DNA of 64,000 nucleotides from Paraspadella gotoi (taxonomy: Eukaryota > Chaetognatha). Under the pieces are notes generated by a model. It saw only the letters and a program-made list of their open reading frames with translations. It made no database searches and was not told the DNA's origin. The position numbers and the translations under genes are program-made. Of the stretch, positions 10,390 through 22,002 are shown one piece after another (position 1 is the stretch's first letter; each line of letters opens with the position of its first letter). The DNA lies in contig JBJCIZ010000239.1 of assembly GCA_051294375.1 (NCBI GenBank), forward strand, positions 5,594,993-5,658,992. The letters run 5' to 3'.

Positions 10390-10890
10390 TTTTTTCTCTT
10401 CAATATTTCCTTTTTTTTTGCTGTCGTAGTAAAAATAATCGTTTAAAATTTATGATTTGTCTAGAAATGAAAGAAAGGAGATGAGATGTTTAGGGTTCAG
10501 GAAATGGTTAACTCTTATCGTTATGGGGATTATTATTATAGAATTTGCGATTTGAATGGAAAAGAAAAGAAAAAAAAGTAAAAAAAGAAAAAATCAGGGC
10601 CGACTTATTCAATGAATGGATAATTTAACATTGTCGTTCAAGATTCCATAGCGAAAGATGTGATGAGGAAAAGAGTAAAATCGAGTCGAAGATGATAATG
10701 AGATATGATCATGGAATGAGATGGAAGAAATGGAAGAAGATTGAAAAAGAAATTGAAAGACAATTGGAAAAGAATTGGAAAGAGATTAAAAAAAAGTGGA
10801 CAAAGAACTGGAAAGAGATATGGAAGAGTTGCCCAAATGACGGCAGAGCAGGGGTATCCTATTCAATTCCAGTGAAAGTAAGCTAAGAAG
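10390..10890. other. AT-rich, Lys-coding low complexity; no gene
   Basis: Purine-rich tract with a GAAATTGGAAAGA-like tandem character at 10690-10830. No supported exon. Confidence 0.5.
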
Positions 10891-11129
10891 GAAACGAGGG
10901 GGTAGGAACAAAACGTTACATAATATACTATATACTATTTAGTGTTTTAAATATACATACCTATTAATATAGTATGATTAAATAAGAAAGGCTAAAGGAC
11001 GAGAAATGACGAATGCAGAATGAGAAATCAGAAAAGTTTTAATAGTAATGTAACACTAGTGTGTCAACATATTAACATATCATTATATCATCATCATCAT
11101 CTCATCATATCATCATCATCATCAATCAT

Positions 11130-11166
<37 letters not shown>

Positions 11167-11186
11167 CTCCAATACCTTATTCGTCC

Positions 11187-13823
11187 TCATCCGAAACTTC
11201 GTCTCATTCTATGAAACATTTCGCTGTTCTTTTGTATCTCAACCAGAGACATTCGCCGCGTGGTCCTCTACAGCGTAAACCCCAAAATCCAACAGATAAA
11301 AACAAAAGCTTTTGAAAAAAATCATTTTATCTCTTTCTCTCTATCTCTATCTCTCATCTCCTCTCTATTTTAATCTAAAAAATATATATATTTATTATAA
11401 TCGACTAAAATTATTTTTATTCGGTAAGTAAGTTGATTTATGGACTGAGAAAAAGTCGCGTAAACTCCGATAAATCCGTATCGAAACCCTAAAACAATAG
11501 TAAGCCGTATGTACTAAAAAAAGCTGTTAAACCATATGCATTTGAAAAATTTCATCCGTTAGTGACTTAAGAACTGTGAAACCTGTATTTAAAAAGCTGT
11601 TAATTTATGCCTAATAAGTACCCTTAAATCTCCCTCGCTATTCTTGCATAACGAAAAACCCTATGCTTGAACTTTTCTCAGACTTTACGTAATGCTTGAC
11701 CCACCGAGCGTCGTAACATTCTACTATAGCTATTTTTTTGAACTTTCTGTCTCAGGAAATTTGACGTTTTATAATTATTGAAACATATTTTTAGACGCCA
11801 CCGAGTCGCCAGAATATAACGTATATATACAGTATATAACGTATTAACTATCATGAGTCACATCTTTCTTTACAATGTTTTTTTTAATTGTTTTTTTGTT
11901 TGGTTTTTAAATGAAAAACAAAAACATTAAATAAATAAACGCAATAACTTTGATTAAGGTCGCCGATGTCAATAGACATAAAAATGTTTAGCTTCAAGAA
12001 GTAAATCCCGAGATGTAACACGGTAGAGAAACGAAAACATTAAAAAAACACACGCCACACAACAAAAAAAACAAACAACAACAAACGAAATGTATTTAAA
12101 TCGAGCCTGAAAAAAACTTCTTGCTCGGCGTGGTATGAGGCCGTGTCGATGCCCGGAAGCGGAGACTTGTGAGTGTGAGCGATGCTCTTTTCTTGAAATC
12201 CTCCGGGCGAAGTCGGGTTTCCCTGACTCGTGCTGCCGCAGACGGAGGCGGGAAATGAAAAAAAAAGGAGCGAGAAGTATTTAGTTTAAAATAGTCAATT
12301 TATGTATTTAATATATGTTATATTTTTATCATTACTAGCACTATTCCTATGATGTAATATTTCTGTCACGTCTTCGCAAGCACAGGGAATAAAATGGTAA
12401 TAAGAATTAGTTTTTATTGCTCGATTCATGTTCGTTATCATTGAGCAAATTATTTTTATTGTTAAATTATTATTAATAATATAAATTATGAGTTATTTGA
12501 TTATTATCATTATATATAATTATTATTTATTATTATTATTATTATTATTATTTTATTATTATTATTATTATCTATTATATTATATTATATTATTATATTA
12601 TTATTTATTTGTCCTACCAATCCAGGCGAGGTAGCTCCTACACTCCTCGCCTCTGGCGACGTGAATTGCTTCCATCCTGACCTAAGAACAAATTAATAAA
12701 TTTTATAAATATATATTTATATATTATACTTATAATTAATTATATTATTATATATATATTTATTTATGATGGCTGATCACCCATCAACGCCGTAAAAGAG
12801 CATTCGTAAATCCACCTTCGCAACTCTGAATGGTCCCGGGTCTAGCCAGCTCGGAACGGTTCTTGCCGAAAGAGTGACGGGCCGTTAATCACCGCTAACA
12901 AAGCCTACCGCCGGTTACAAAGTTATGGACAAAAAAAAATTAGCATACCCAGTACCACTTGCCCACACTAGTGTGGGTGGAATTCCACACCATCTATTTT
13001 TTTGGATATTTTTGCGATTAATAATTAAAAATAATGGAGATTCATTCTCTGCTAAAAAAAATTATCTATTTTTAAAGTCACACGGACTCGGCGAAGTCGG
13101 GCGACTGAACGGCGATTCTCTCCCCAGTGATCTGATTGGTCGACGAGGCCGCTGAGCGCTCCATGAGGTTGCGTTTCGTCCCTCGTCGTCATTGAGGGGA
13201 GTCTCTCTTCGGACGTTGGGGAGTTTCTCCTCCTGAGTAACGGGAATAGTAATGGTAATAGTAATGGTATAGTAATTGGTCAAAAATGAAGATGCGCGTC
13301 GTCAGTATATGACAATGAATTTAACAATGTCATTTTTTTGATTTTTAAATCGGAATAAAATTAAATTGTTAAGTTTGATGAGGAGTTTTAAATTAGGTTA
13401 GGATTATGATTAGGGATTAGATTATTGATTGTGGGCTTGAAGCCTAAGGTTGGAAATAGAATGTAGTTTAGAGTATAGGTATAGTTTAGAGTTTTTTTAA
13501 GGTTTTAAACTAGCGGTTGGGATTATGCCAGGGTAAACATTAGATTAAAAAATGGTTATAGATTCGTTAAGAGTATAAAAGTTAGACTTTTAGGATTAAA
13601 AATTAAATTCGGGGATAAAAAGGAAGAGAAATTGGGCGCTCTCGGAAAAAGCGCCAGTGCATCGAATTACCATTTCTGTACTGATTCCCGTTGAATGTTC
13701 TGATGTTGACGTCCGTGTTGTCGTTCTCTTCTGTTCAGTCGCTGATCCTGAGATGAAAAATTTACGACCGAAAATGAGATCGATTCCATCAATCTCATTT
13801 GGCTATTGTCGTATTGACATGAA
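11187..13823 (-). CDS. phase-0 multi-exon gene, copy 3 (partial)
   Basis: Inverted counterpart of 2514-5093. Exons on -: 13671-13823 (after GACACAG, ends before GTAATTCG), about 13083-13232 (after GTTACTCAG), 12618-12676 (one base shorter than its 60-nt partner, so it shifts frame), about 12112-12240 (indel-rich), and terminal 11187-11267 (after GCTGTAG; 26 codons then TGA; contains MSLVEIQKNSEMFHRM). The terminal exon is cleaner here than in copy 1 and also starts in phase 0. The product is unknown. Confidence 0.45.
12765..12990 (-). repeat. intronic SINE-like segment, inverted copy
   Basis: Collinear with 3318-3545 on the other strand, with indels and a few substitutions. Confidence 0.35.
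13278..13655 (-). repeat. MITE-like element M1, third copy
   Basis: Hairpin GGGCGCTCTCGGAAAAAGCGCC at 13634-13655 and a TTAGG-type core. It occupies the same intronic position as in the other copies. Confidence 0.5.
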
Positions 13824-13924
13824 CTGTGTCATGAATAAAAAAAAGGGATATAGTTGCAACAAAAGTTGCAATTTTGGAAAAAGAAAAAAAACAGCAAAGA
13901 AAGAATCGCTCAGTTGTCTTTGCG

Positions 13925-14171
13925 AGTCATTTGGTCTCTTCTCTTTCTCTCTCTATCTGCTCTCTCTCTCTCTCTCTCTCTTCTCTCTCAAATCTCTCTC
14001 TCTCTCTTCTCTCTCTGTTCTCTCTCTCTCTTCTCTCTCTCCTCTCTCTCCCCTCTCATCTCTCTCTCCTCTTTTCTCTCTCTCTCCTTCTCTCCTTCTC
14101 TCTCTCTCTCTTTCTCTCTCTCCTTCGTCTCTGGGGCTCTCTTTTCTCTCTCTCTCTCTCCCTCTTCTCTC

Positions 14172-14202
<31 letters not shown>

Positions 14203-14281
14203 TCTTTTCTCTCTCTCTCTCTTCTCTCTCTCTCTCTTCTCTCTCTCTCTTCTCTCTCTCTCTTTCTCTCGCTCTCTCTCT

Positions 14282-14312
<31 letters not shown>
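13925..14312. repeat. (CT)n microsatellite
   Basis: About 390 bp CT array, longer and more interrupted than its partner at 6593-6912. Open frames inside are repeat artefacts. Confidence 0.95.
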
Positions 14313-14313
<1 letters not shown>

Positions 14314-14744
14314 GAAAAGAAAAAATATTTTTCTATTTTCGCCATTTGTTTTCAACCTATCTTAATTCACATCTCGCTACGGTTAAACATTAAAATTTCC
14401 TATTTTTTCGGGACAAATGATTAAAAAAAAATGACTGTTTTACGTTTCTTGTAACAATTTAACAAAAACTGCTCTTGTCCGTCTCAGCCGCTTAGACGAA
14501 GTTGGGATTCATTTTTTCAGGTTAAGAATCGCAGCGCGAATTTTCTTTATTTGAAGATTCACCACTATCTCATCGCCAATTGTTAACCCTTTGGATGGAA
14601 TATGGCAATTTTTTTCATGCATAATATCCCTCAGAACTAAATTTTAGATGTTTTACCAATTTAAGGTGGCAAATTATTTCAAAATAACAACGACACAACA
14701 AAAACGACTACGACAATATGAAAATAGAAAAAAATGTCGTCGTC

Positions 14745-14880
14745 TCGTATCCAATAAAATATTAATCAAAAATTCATTTAATAATATAATAGTGTTATCT
14801 TGCCCTGACTTTGGACACTGACAATTGACCGGCTTTGGCGGAAATGGCTCATATCCCTCTTAACAAAATAATAACATAGC
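14745..14880 (+). repeat. dispersed repeat B copy
   Basis: Contains TTATCTTGCCCTGACTTTGGACA and CCGGCTTTGGCGGAAATGGC. Collinear with 7400-7512. Confidence 0.55.
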
Positions 14881-15352
14881 AACTGCACACGCGAAAGGAC
14901 ATCTACGCCCTTTTCACGTATCTTCGCATGAATTCGCGCATGCGTAACCTGCGTGCGATTCTGCATGCAATCCTGCGTACGGATGGAACTGAAACCCAAC
15001 CGATGTCTCGCAAGCGACGTCAATTTTAGAAAAAAAAAAAAAAAAAGAGAAGACAACGTTTGACAGAAAACTTCTCATCTGACTTTGATTGGTTCCAGTT
15101 GGTTCCATGGTCATTGGATCCCATTGCACGCGATCGATGGAATGAATTGTTTTTGTTTATCGACATGAACAATGTGCAGTTCAAATGAATTTAAAAGAAA
15201 AGTCGTTTTTAATATGCTAATTTCGATTTGAGCGATAAAATATAATTGGGGTTGGAATCAAAACGATATTTACGGTACTACATATCTAAGCGAAGTCGTG
15301 GACAGACGATCGAAATAAATCGAGATTATGTTTTTATGTCATAGGATGGGGG

Positions 15353-15387
15353 AAGAGAGAAGAGAGAGAGAGAGAGAGAGAAGAGAG

Positions 15388-15442
<55 letters not shown>
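15353..15442. repeat. (GA)n microsatellite
   Basis: GA array followed directly by the element end at 15444. Confidence 0.9.
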
Positions 15443-15443
15443 C

Positions 15444-15600
15444 GAAATTGGGCCCTATTTTTTAAGACGCCCTAATTCATGTTAAATTTTTTGGGTATAA
15501 AATTAGAGATAAGAGGTTAAAGTTTTGGATTGGTTTAAGGATTAAGTTAATAATTAAGGGTTAGGGATATAAAATTAAGGTGTCGGTTATAATAAAGATT
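15444..15600 (+). repeat. MITE-like element fragment, second copy
   Basis: Begins GGGCCCTATTTTTTAAGACG and continues into TTAGGG-like sequence. Collinear with 8229-8385. Confidence 0.4.
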
Positions 15601-15609
15601 ATTATACAT

Positions 15610-16080
15610 AAAAATTAATAAATTATGTTACGAAATGACTATCTTTATTCACGAAGAAATCCAGCTTCTCCACTTTTCCCGATGCTCTTTTGTGTCTTTT
15701 TTAACTGACGCAAGAATGCCAGCTTTTCAGCGATTACAGAGACATCTTTTGGTTTAGACTTTTGTTATATATATACTTAAGTACAGATTCCGCTGGCAAT
15801 TCTGATTGTTCATCGGATTTTAATGATTTTAATTACAATTTATCGATATGAACAATAGATCTGTCATTCTTGCACTTTTCAGTTCTCTGTGAAAATCTCG
15901 GATCTTTAGTTTTAGAAAACTATTTGTAATTGCTGGATTGGTAGGACTTTCCTGTGAGAGAAGCAACTTATGTTACTATTTTGGCTTCAACGAAACAATG
16001 TAAAAAGATTCTTATAACTTTATAATATATTTGCTGAGTTTGTATTAAATGTTTTGTTATTCTTGCCAGGACTTTCTAAA
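15610..16080. other. no gene seen
   Basis: AT-rich single-copy sequence without splice-bounded open frames. Confidence 0.5.
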
Positions 16081-16149
16081 CTTCCTTCTTCACCTTACTT
16101 CACTTTACTTCACCTTCAACTTCACTTCACTTCACTTTACTTCTTCAAC

Positions 16150-16296
16150 TATTCCTGGGCTTCGCCTTCGGCCGAGACTTTGTCGTCCTCTGCTATTGAG
16201 CTTCATAGACCGGCGCCATCGTCTCTCTGCGCCCATTACGCCACAAATACCAACCTTATTTGGCGAGAGTTAGCCGGAAAGTTAGCAAGTCAATGA
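16150..16296 (+). CDS. possible terminal exon (unrecognised)
   Basis: GC-rich island after a CTTCA pentanucleotide tract (16090-16150). One frame reads SWASPSAETLSSSAIELHRP and ends in TGA at 16294-16296. It is open further upstream through the simple repeat, so the true 5' edge is unclear. A second frame is also open for most of the stretch. No family was recognised. Confidence 0.28.
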   Translation, partial: YSWASPSAETLSSSAIELHRPAPSSLCAHYATNTNLIWRELAGKLASQ

Positions 16297-16321
16297 AACC
16301 ACTCATCCGAATTAGTCAAAC

Positions 16322-16334
16322 AATTATTTTATTA

Positions 16335-16368
<34 letters not shown>

Positions 16369-16379
16369 TATTATTATTA

Positions 16380-16477
<98 letters not shown>

Positions 16478-16488
16478 ATTATTATTAT
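16322..16488. repeat. (ATT)n microsatellite
   Basis: ATT array with single-base interruptions. It precedes the second copy of the 160-2260 segment. Confidence 0.9.
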
Positions 16489-16875
16489 GATTCAAGCATT
16501 AGGTTAGGGTTAGGGATTAGGGATTTAGGGTTATGAGTTTAAAAATATATTTAGGCCTTTGCAAAAGATCTAAAAAACTCAAAAGATGGAATCAAGTGGA
16601 ACCGAATGAAATCGGATCATAAACTCGGGGAGAAATTACCGAAAATGGAATCGGAGCTCTCTGATTAGTTGAGATTCAGATAGAACAGGCCAATAGGCGG
16701 ATAGGCTTATCCGCATTAAAGTTAATAGAAAATTCTGGGATAAACAAACCGAAATGGAACAGTCTTGGAAAAGTGAGCCCGAATTTGCATATGTGCGTAA
16801 ACTTTCCCACGACTTTTTTATGTTCCTCTTTTTTTTCATTGAATTTCTGGATGGCGGAATACGACGACGACACAC

Positions 16876-16913
<38 letters not shown>

Positions 16914-17149
16914 ACGACGACGACGACGACGACGACGCGAAAACAGCATCCCTTTATAAACATATACGACAAGATTAATTTGAAACCCGTCATTGGCCTG
17001 ACAAAGGCAGGAACGATTATGAAAAAAAAAAACCCTCATGTCCGAAGATAAGTACAACAACGAAGGCCAATAAATGACTTGGGTTTTGTTGGCTAAAGAG
17101 AATTCGGTATTGGTGTCGAGATCAAAAGGCGTGTCTCTATTTGTTTTAT

Positions 17150-17285
17150 TGTATAAAATTGGCAAGAAACAATATAAAATTATCCACTCGTAATAAATAA
17201 GCTATCTTGCCCCTGACTTTGGACAGCGTTTGGTGGCTTATGGCCTCCGTCACTCTCACAAGATAATGACATAGGAGGTTCCCCG
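17150..17285 (+). repeat. dispersed repeat B copy
   Basis: Cleaner copy: TTATCCACTCGTAATAAATA, CTTGCCCCTGACTTTGGACAG, GGTGGCTTATGGCCTCCGTC. A truncated second copy follows at 17505-17590. Confidence 0.6.
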
Positions 17286-17655
17286 CACTTTCATCAAGAG
17301 TCTCACAAGAGCTCGTAATTTTAGATTGGTTATGAAGGAAATTTTGTTAGTAAATTGTTAATGGTTGGTAGCAGTAGCGTTTATGATCGGAATTCTCATC
17401 TACTTCGAAAACGAGTCGCTGCGCCTCTTTTACAATATGTGGNNNNNNNNNNNNNNNNNNNNNNNNNGTTTAATGTAAGTTTATAATTAAAATTTAGCAG
17501 TTATGAAATAGGTACGACCAATATGAAATTATCCATATATTCAATAAATAAGTTATCCCTCTTACAAGCGCTAACATATCTGGACACCATATTCAAATAT
17601 ATTTAAAAATACTTAAAATCAATATAAATAAACCGTTCCAAACCCCCCCCCACCC

Positions 17656-18029
17656 TTATAAATTCAAACCTGGCCCGATCGCGTTCCTCATGGCGCCGTT
17701 GGAGTTGGTCGATTCCTCGGCGCTGTTGTTGGCGTTGTTGTGGTTCACGGCGATGTTGTTGGCGTTGGCGTTGTTGGCGTTGTTGGCGTGATTGTCATCG
17801 TTGCCCTGATCAGCGTCGTCCTTCTGCGGGTATGTCACCATCTCGACGACGAAGATGAGGTAAGGTGAGGATCCGAGTCTCGTGACTCCTTTCTCCTGCT
17901 GCGGCGGCGGCGGCGGCGGTTGTGGGCGTGGCTTGGGCGGCGTCGACTTGGGAACGAACGGTCATGATTCGGAAAGATTCGGGGTTCGATTCCCTCTTTG
18001 ATCGTCTGAAGACGAATCGGTTCTTCAAA
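17656..18029 (-). CDS. terminal exon, Asn/Ala-rich C-terminus
   Basis: Read on -, a possible acceptor AAAACAG is followed by FEEPIRLQTIKEGIEPRIF, then a Pro/Arg-rich stretch, then GVTRLGSSPYLIFVVEMV (a hydrophobic segment), a DD/Asn/Ala repeat (NANN units) and a TAA stop at 17656-17658. One base is missing in the CCG repeat near 17905 relative to the copy at 1500, which splits the frame here. Codon third positions in the C-terminal part are almost all C or G, unlike the flanks. No polypyrimidine tract precedes the AG, so the 5' border is uncertain. No family was recognised. Confidence 0.45.
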
Positions 18030-20000
18030 CTGTTTTTTTTTTTTCAGTGAAATAGGATTTATTTTCCTCGAAATTATTTATTTATTTATTATTTTTCTTT
18101 ATGCTTCAAACTTTTGAATCACTTTTGTATTTTTTTTTTTTTTTTATATTAATTATCCTTTTTTTCAGGATGATTATTTCCCCACGCGAGACTTCAAAAT
18201 AAATTTTTTATTTTCTTCTCAAAAAGTCAGAAAAGTTTATAAACGTTTGATGACTAATTCGTTATATATAAGCTACTATTTTTATGTTGTTTGGTTCGAG
18301 AAAAAAATGGGAACTGACTAGAATTTGGAATTTTTTTCTGTTTCGTTTTTTGTTTCTCGGAGCCTCGTTTTCGAAATGCGTTTTTTGTTTGTTTGTTTAC
18401 TTTTTTTTCGACCCCCCCAAAAAATAAATCTTTTTTTTTTTTTTTCGATTCGTGTTTTTTTTTTTTTATTTTTCACTTTTTTTTCTTTTTTGTTTTCTTT
18501 TTGTTTGTTGTTGTTGTAGGGCTGTCGAATTTTTTTTTCTTTAAAAAAAAAAGGTTTATTGTGGTTTCGAGGCGATTTTTATTATTGAGGGAAGAAAGGA
18601 AAGGAAATTGGCTACAAATTGTGACTTTCTATAAAAAAGGAGTCCAAAAAAATGCAAAATTTATGTAGGCATGTAGCTTTTTTGTATTGTTTTGAGAAAG
18701 GAAAGGACGAAGAAGAGAGAAAGAGACGGAGAGAGATATCCTCTTGTTNNNNNNNNNNNNNNNNNNNNNNNNNTTTCAGCGATGATTATTTCCCCACGCG
18801 AGACTTCAAAATAAATTTTTATTTTCTTCTCAAAAAGTCCAAAAGTTTATAAAACGTTTGATGACTAATTCGTATAATCTATATTTTTATTGTTTGTTCG
18901 AGAAAAAAATGGAACTGACTAGAATTTGAATTTCTTTCGTTTCGTTTTTGTTTCTCGGANNNNNNNNNNNNNNNNNNNNNNNNNNNNNNNNNNNNNNNNN
19001 NNNNNNNNNNNNNNNNNNNNNNNNNNNNNNNNNNNNNNNNNNNNNNNNNNNNNNNNNNNNNNNNNNNNNNNNNNNNNNNNNNNNNNNNNNNNNNNNNNNN
19101 NNNNNNNNNNNNNNNNNNNNNNNNNNNNNNNNNNNNNNNNNNNNNNNNNNNNNNNNNNNNNNNNNNNNNNNAAAAAAAAGGTTTATTTGGGTTTCGAGGA
19201 TTTTTTTTATTATGAGGGAAGAAGGAAAGGAAACTTGGCTACAAATTGTGACTTTCTNNNNNNNNNNNNNNNNNNNNNNNNNNNNNNNNNNNNNNNNNNN
19301 NNNNNNNNNNNNNNNNNNNNNNNNNNNNNNNNNNNNNNNNNNNNNNNNNNNNNNNNNNNNNNNNNNNNNNNNNNNNNNNNNNNNNNNNNNNNNNNNNNNN
19401 NNNNNNNNNNNNNNNNNNNNNNNNNNNNNNNNNNNNNNNNNNNNNNNNNNNNNNNNNNNNNNNNNNNNNNNNNNNGAGAGAGAGAGACAGAGAGACAGAG
19501 AGATGCAATTTTTAAATGAAATTTTAAATTTTTTTACTAACAATTTTGTCTACAAAATGAATTAATCGAGCTAAAGACAGAATTTCACACGCGTTCGTAA
19601 ACCTTCAAAAATATGAATAAAGTAGATATTGTTTTGGTCGTAATTGTCAAGAGAATTGGTTTTTTTGTTTTTATACGCCCACTTTACAGATGGGAATCGT
19701 TAAAGTAAAACGAAAAGAGACGATAATTATTTTTTATTGTATGTTTTACGTGTTTATAAACAAAACTCCGACGACGTGAACTATGATGATAAGCGATAGA
19801 AAAATTGTTTTTCTGTTTATAGAATTGAAAAAAAAATTAACAACAAACAAACATAGTACTGATATCTTTTTTTTTTTAAATAAACATCGCGAAAAGTACA
19901 ATACAGAAGTACAATAAAAAAACATAAAACAAAACAAAAAAATGATCTGAAAAATGGAAAATTTTTTTTCTTCCCGTTTTTAGTCGCGACTCTCAGTTCC
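18030..20000. other. AT-rich duplicated fragments and gaps
   Basis: Contains gaps at 18749-18773, 18960-19171 and 19258-19475. Between them lie further fragments of the 1765-2260 segment (18774-18959 and 19172-19257). After a GA array (19476-19502) comes new AT-rich sequence with no supported gene. Confidence 0.7.
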
Positions 20001-20206
20001 ATCAAGTCACTAATGTGTCGTCGTCGTCGTCGTCGTCGCGGCTTCGATAACCGTCGTCGTCCGTCGTTCTGTTATGGTGTGTGTTCTTGTCTGTCCGGCC
20101 AGCGGGAGCCGCTCCGCTGCTCGTCCACGGCAGCTGCTCTCTACGGGCTGCGTCCCGCCCGCTGGGCCAGTCTTTTGGTCGCTCGTATGCAGGACGCAGA
20201 GAAACA

Positions 20207-20298
20207 TGGGGCCCCCCAAACTCGACTCCGACTCAGCTGCACGCGCTCTGTCACGATATAATACCGACAACAATGCGCCACCTCTCTCGACCGGATCG
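20207..20298 (+). CDS. possible exon (unrecognised)
   Basis: GC-rich island at 20010-20320. From ATG at 20207 a frame reads MGPPKLDSDSAARALSRYNT and stays open to a possible donor, GTCAGT, at 20299. Other frames and the minus strand are also open, so strand and start are tentative. Confidence 0.25.
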
Positions 20299-20577
20299 GT
20301 CAGTTGAAGAAGTAGGATTCCTTCGAAATTGACAGAATTAGACCACCACATAATAGCTGGAGACATGAGCCAACTACATTACTCTGTTTCGTGCTGTTAT
20401 ACTTATTTACAAAAGTAATTCAATAAAAGCTCAAGGTTAAAAAATTATAAATTTGGCAGTTTGCCTTAGGATTTTGAATCTCTTGAATTAAATTAAATCA
20501 CATTCTCGGCCATGTGTCGGTTCTTTAACTACAAATACAATCGCCCCTATAAAAAGAAATAACAATAACACAATACT

Positions 20578-20724
20578 TTAACAACACGGAAGATATCTGT
20601 TTCTCAATTTAACGATCAATTCTTCGTCGCTCTGGAACAGCTGTGGAATTGAGATCCGACCAGACGCGACAAGACCGACCGACCAAGAGATTCCGTCTAC
20701 CGAAGCGGATTTTCGATTCTGAGC
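20578..20724 (-). CDS. terminal exon (unrecognised)
   Basis: A good acceptor (TGCTTATTTTTTAG on -) is followed by 48 codons in phase 0, including GISWSVGLVASGRISIPQLF and ending YLPCC with TAA. A second frame (phase 1, containing IRFGRRNLLVGRSCRVWSD) is also open to its own stop, and it would join an upstream exon ending at a GTAAGT donor near 20827-20832. The exon is likely; the frame is not settled. No family was recognised. Confidence 0.42.
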   Translation of the reverse strand, partial: AQNRKSASVDGISWSVGLVASGRISIPQLFQSDEELIVKLRNRYLPCC

Positions 20725-20854
20725 CTAAAAAATAAGCATTTGTTGATTTTTTAAAATATTTTTGTTGGAGATAACTTGTAACTTGCGAATACAACGTTAT
20801 CGTCGATTGAAGTAATTTTATTAACTTACAAACATCGTTCAAATCCAGAATATG

Positions 20855-20950
20855 AAATTGGTACTACATAGCAAATAAGATATCCATTCAAAATTTCAAT
20901 GAATGAGCTATCTTGTCTCCTTTAGAAATATGGGCATTGGCAAAGAGTAC
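20855..20950 (+). repeat. dispersed repeat B fragment
   Basis: Diverged copy: AATGAATGAGCTATCTTGTCTCC. Confidence 0.4.
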
Positions 20951-21153
20951 ATGAAAACTACAAGATTACTTCTTTTACGATATTTTTAAGAATAAAATTT
21001 TTAAAACATCTGAAGAGCATAGTTATAATTTCATTTAAAGAAAAAAAAAACATTTTATATATTTTAAGAATCTAACAATTATATCTTGATTTGGTTAACA
21101 ATAAATATCCAACAGAAAGGAAAAAGCATATTCACTGTCATATTATCAGAGCT

Positions 21154-21193
21154 CATCCTCCTCCTCCTCCTCCTCCTCCTCCTCCTCCTCCTC
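21154..21193. repeat. (CTC)n microsatellite
   Basis: CTC trinucleotide array. A (GTC)n array follows at 21307-21363. Confidence 0.9.
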
Positions 21194-21322
21194 ATTTCTC
21201 AGAAATGGAAAAAAAAAAACGAAAAGAAGAGCAACATAATTTTTCCCTCTTTCGGCGTGGGATTAGTTGAACTCAACAAAAACCTGACCTCATCAAAAAA
21301 TATGGAGGCGTCGTCGTCGTCA

Positions 21323-21363
<41 letters not shown>

Positions 21364-21539
21364 CTCATTTGGTCTTGTCTTATTTGAAGTTACTAATTTT
21401 CTAATCAGTTTATTGCCAAACAAAAATAAAAAGAGGAATTAGTTACTTTTTGGAAGATTAGCAAACTTTAACTTTGAAAAATAAAATGGCCAAAAAAAAA
21501 GTCAAACTGTCAGAAATAAAATAATTTAAAAAAAAATGA

Positions 21540-21662
21540 TACGAAGTTGTTAAGACCAATATAAAAATTATCCATTCATTTAATAAATAAGTTATATTGC
21601 CCCTAACTTTGGGACAGACTTTGGGGGTTTAAGGCCTCCATCACTCTCACAAGAAAATGGAG
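21540..21662 (+). repeat. dispersed repeat B copy
   Basis: Near-full copy: GACCAATATAAAAATTATCC, ATTTAATAAATAAG, TTGCCCCTAACTTTGGGACAG and GGCCTCCATCACTCTCACAAGA. It ends at a (GAAC)n-like tract and a gap (21720-22002). Confidence 0.6.
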
Positions 21663-22002
21663 ATACGAACGAAGGAACGAAGGAACGAACGAAAGAAAGA
21701 ACGAAGGAACGAACGAACGNNNNNNNNNNNNNNNNNNNNNNNNNNNNNNNNNNNNNNNNNNNNNNNNNNNNNNNNNNNNNNNNNNNNNNNNNNNNNNNNN
21801 NNNNNNNNNNNNNNNNNNNNNNNNNNNNNNNNNNNNNNNNNNNNNNNNNNNNNNNNNNNNNNNNNNNNNNNNNNNNNNNNNNNNNNNNNNNNNNNNNNNN
21901 NNNNNNNNNNNNNNNNNNNNNNNNNNNNNNNNNNNNNNNNNNNNNNNNNNNNNNNNNNNNNNNNNNNNNNNNNNNNNNNNNNNNNNNNNNNNNNNNNNNN
22001 NN

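Larger units (their letters stand above)
16490..18720 (+). repeat. second copy of segment 160-2260
   Basis: Collinear with 160-2260 at high identity but with frequent one- and two-base indels, and one 25-N gap at 17443-17467 that is absent from the other copy. It includes the telomere-like run, the CGA array, repeat B and the minus-strand exon. Confidence 0.85.

Noticed and set aside
18887-19565. Long open frames made of X residues across N gaps (also at 21.6-22.5, 35.3-35.7, 38.0-38.9 and 45.3-46.0 kb)
   Set aside because: The openness comes from N bases, not sequence.
20440-20580. Possible codon reassignment (TAA/TAG as Gln), suggested by frames that continue sensibly past TAA here, at 47605/47650 and at 54566-54577
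   Set aside because: In all better-supported exons (transporter, phase-0 gene, Asn-rich exon) every glutamine I read is CAA or CAG, and none is TAA or TAG. AT-rich DNA readily gives Leu/Phe/Ile-rich frames, so the continuation is not evidence.
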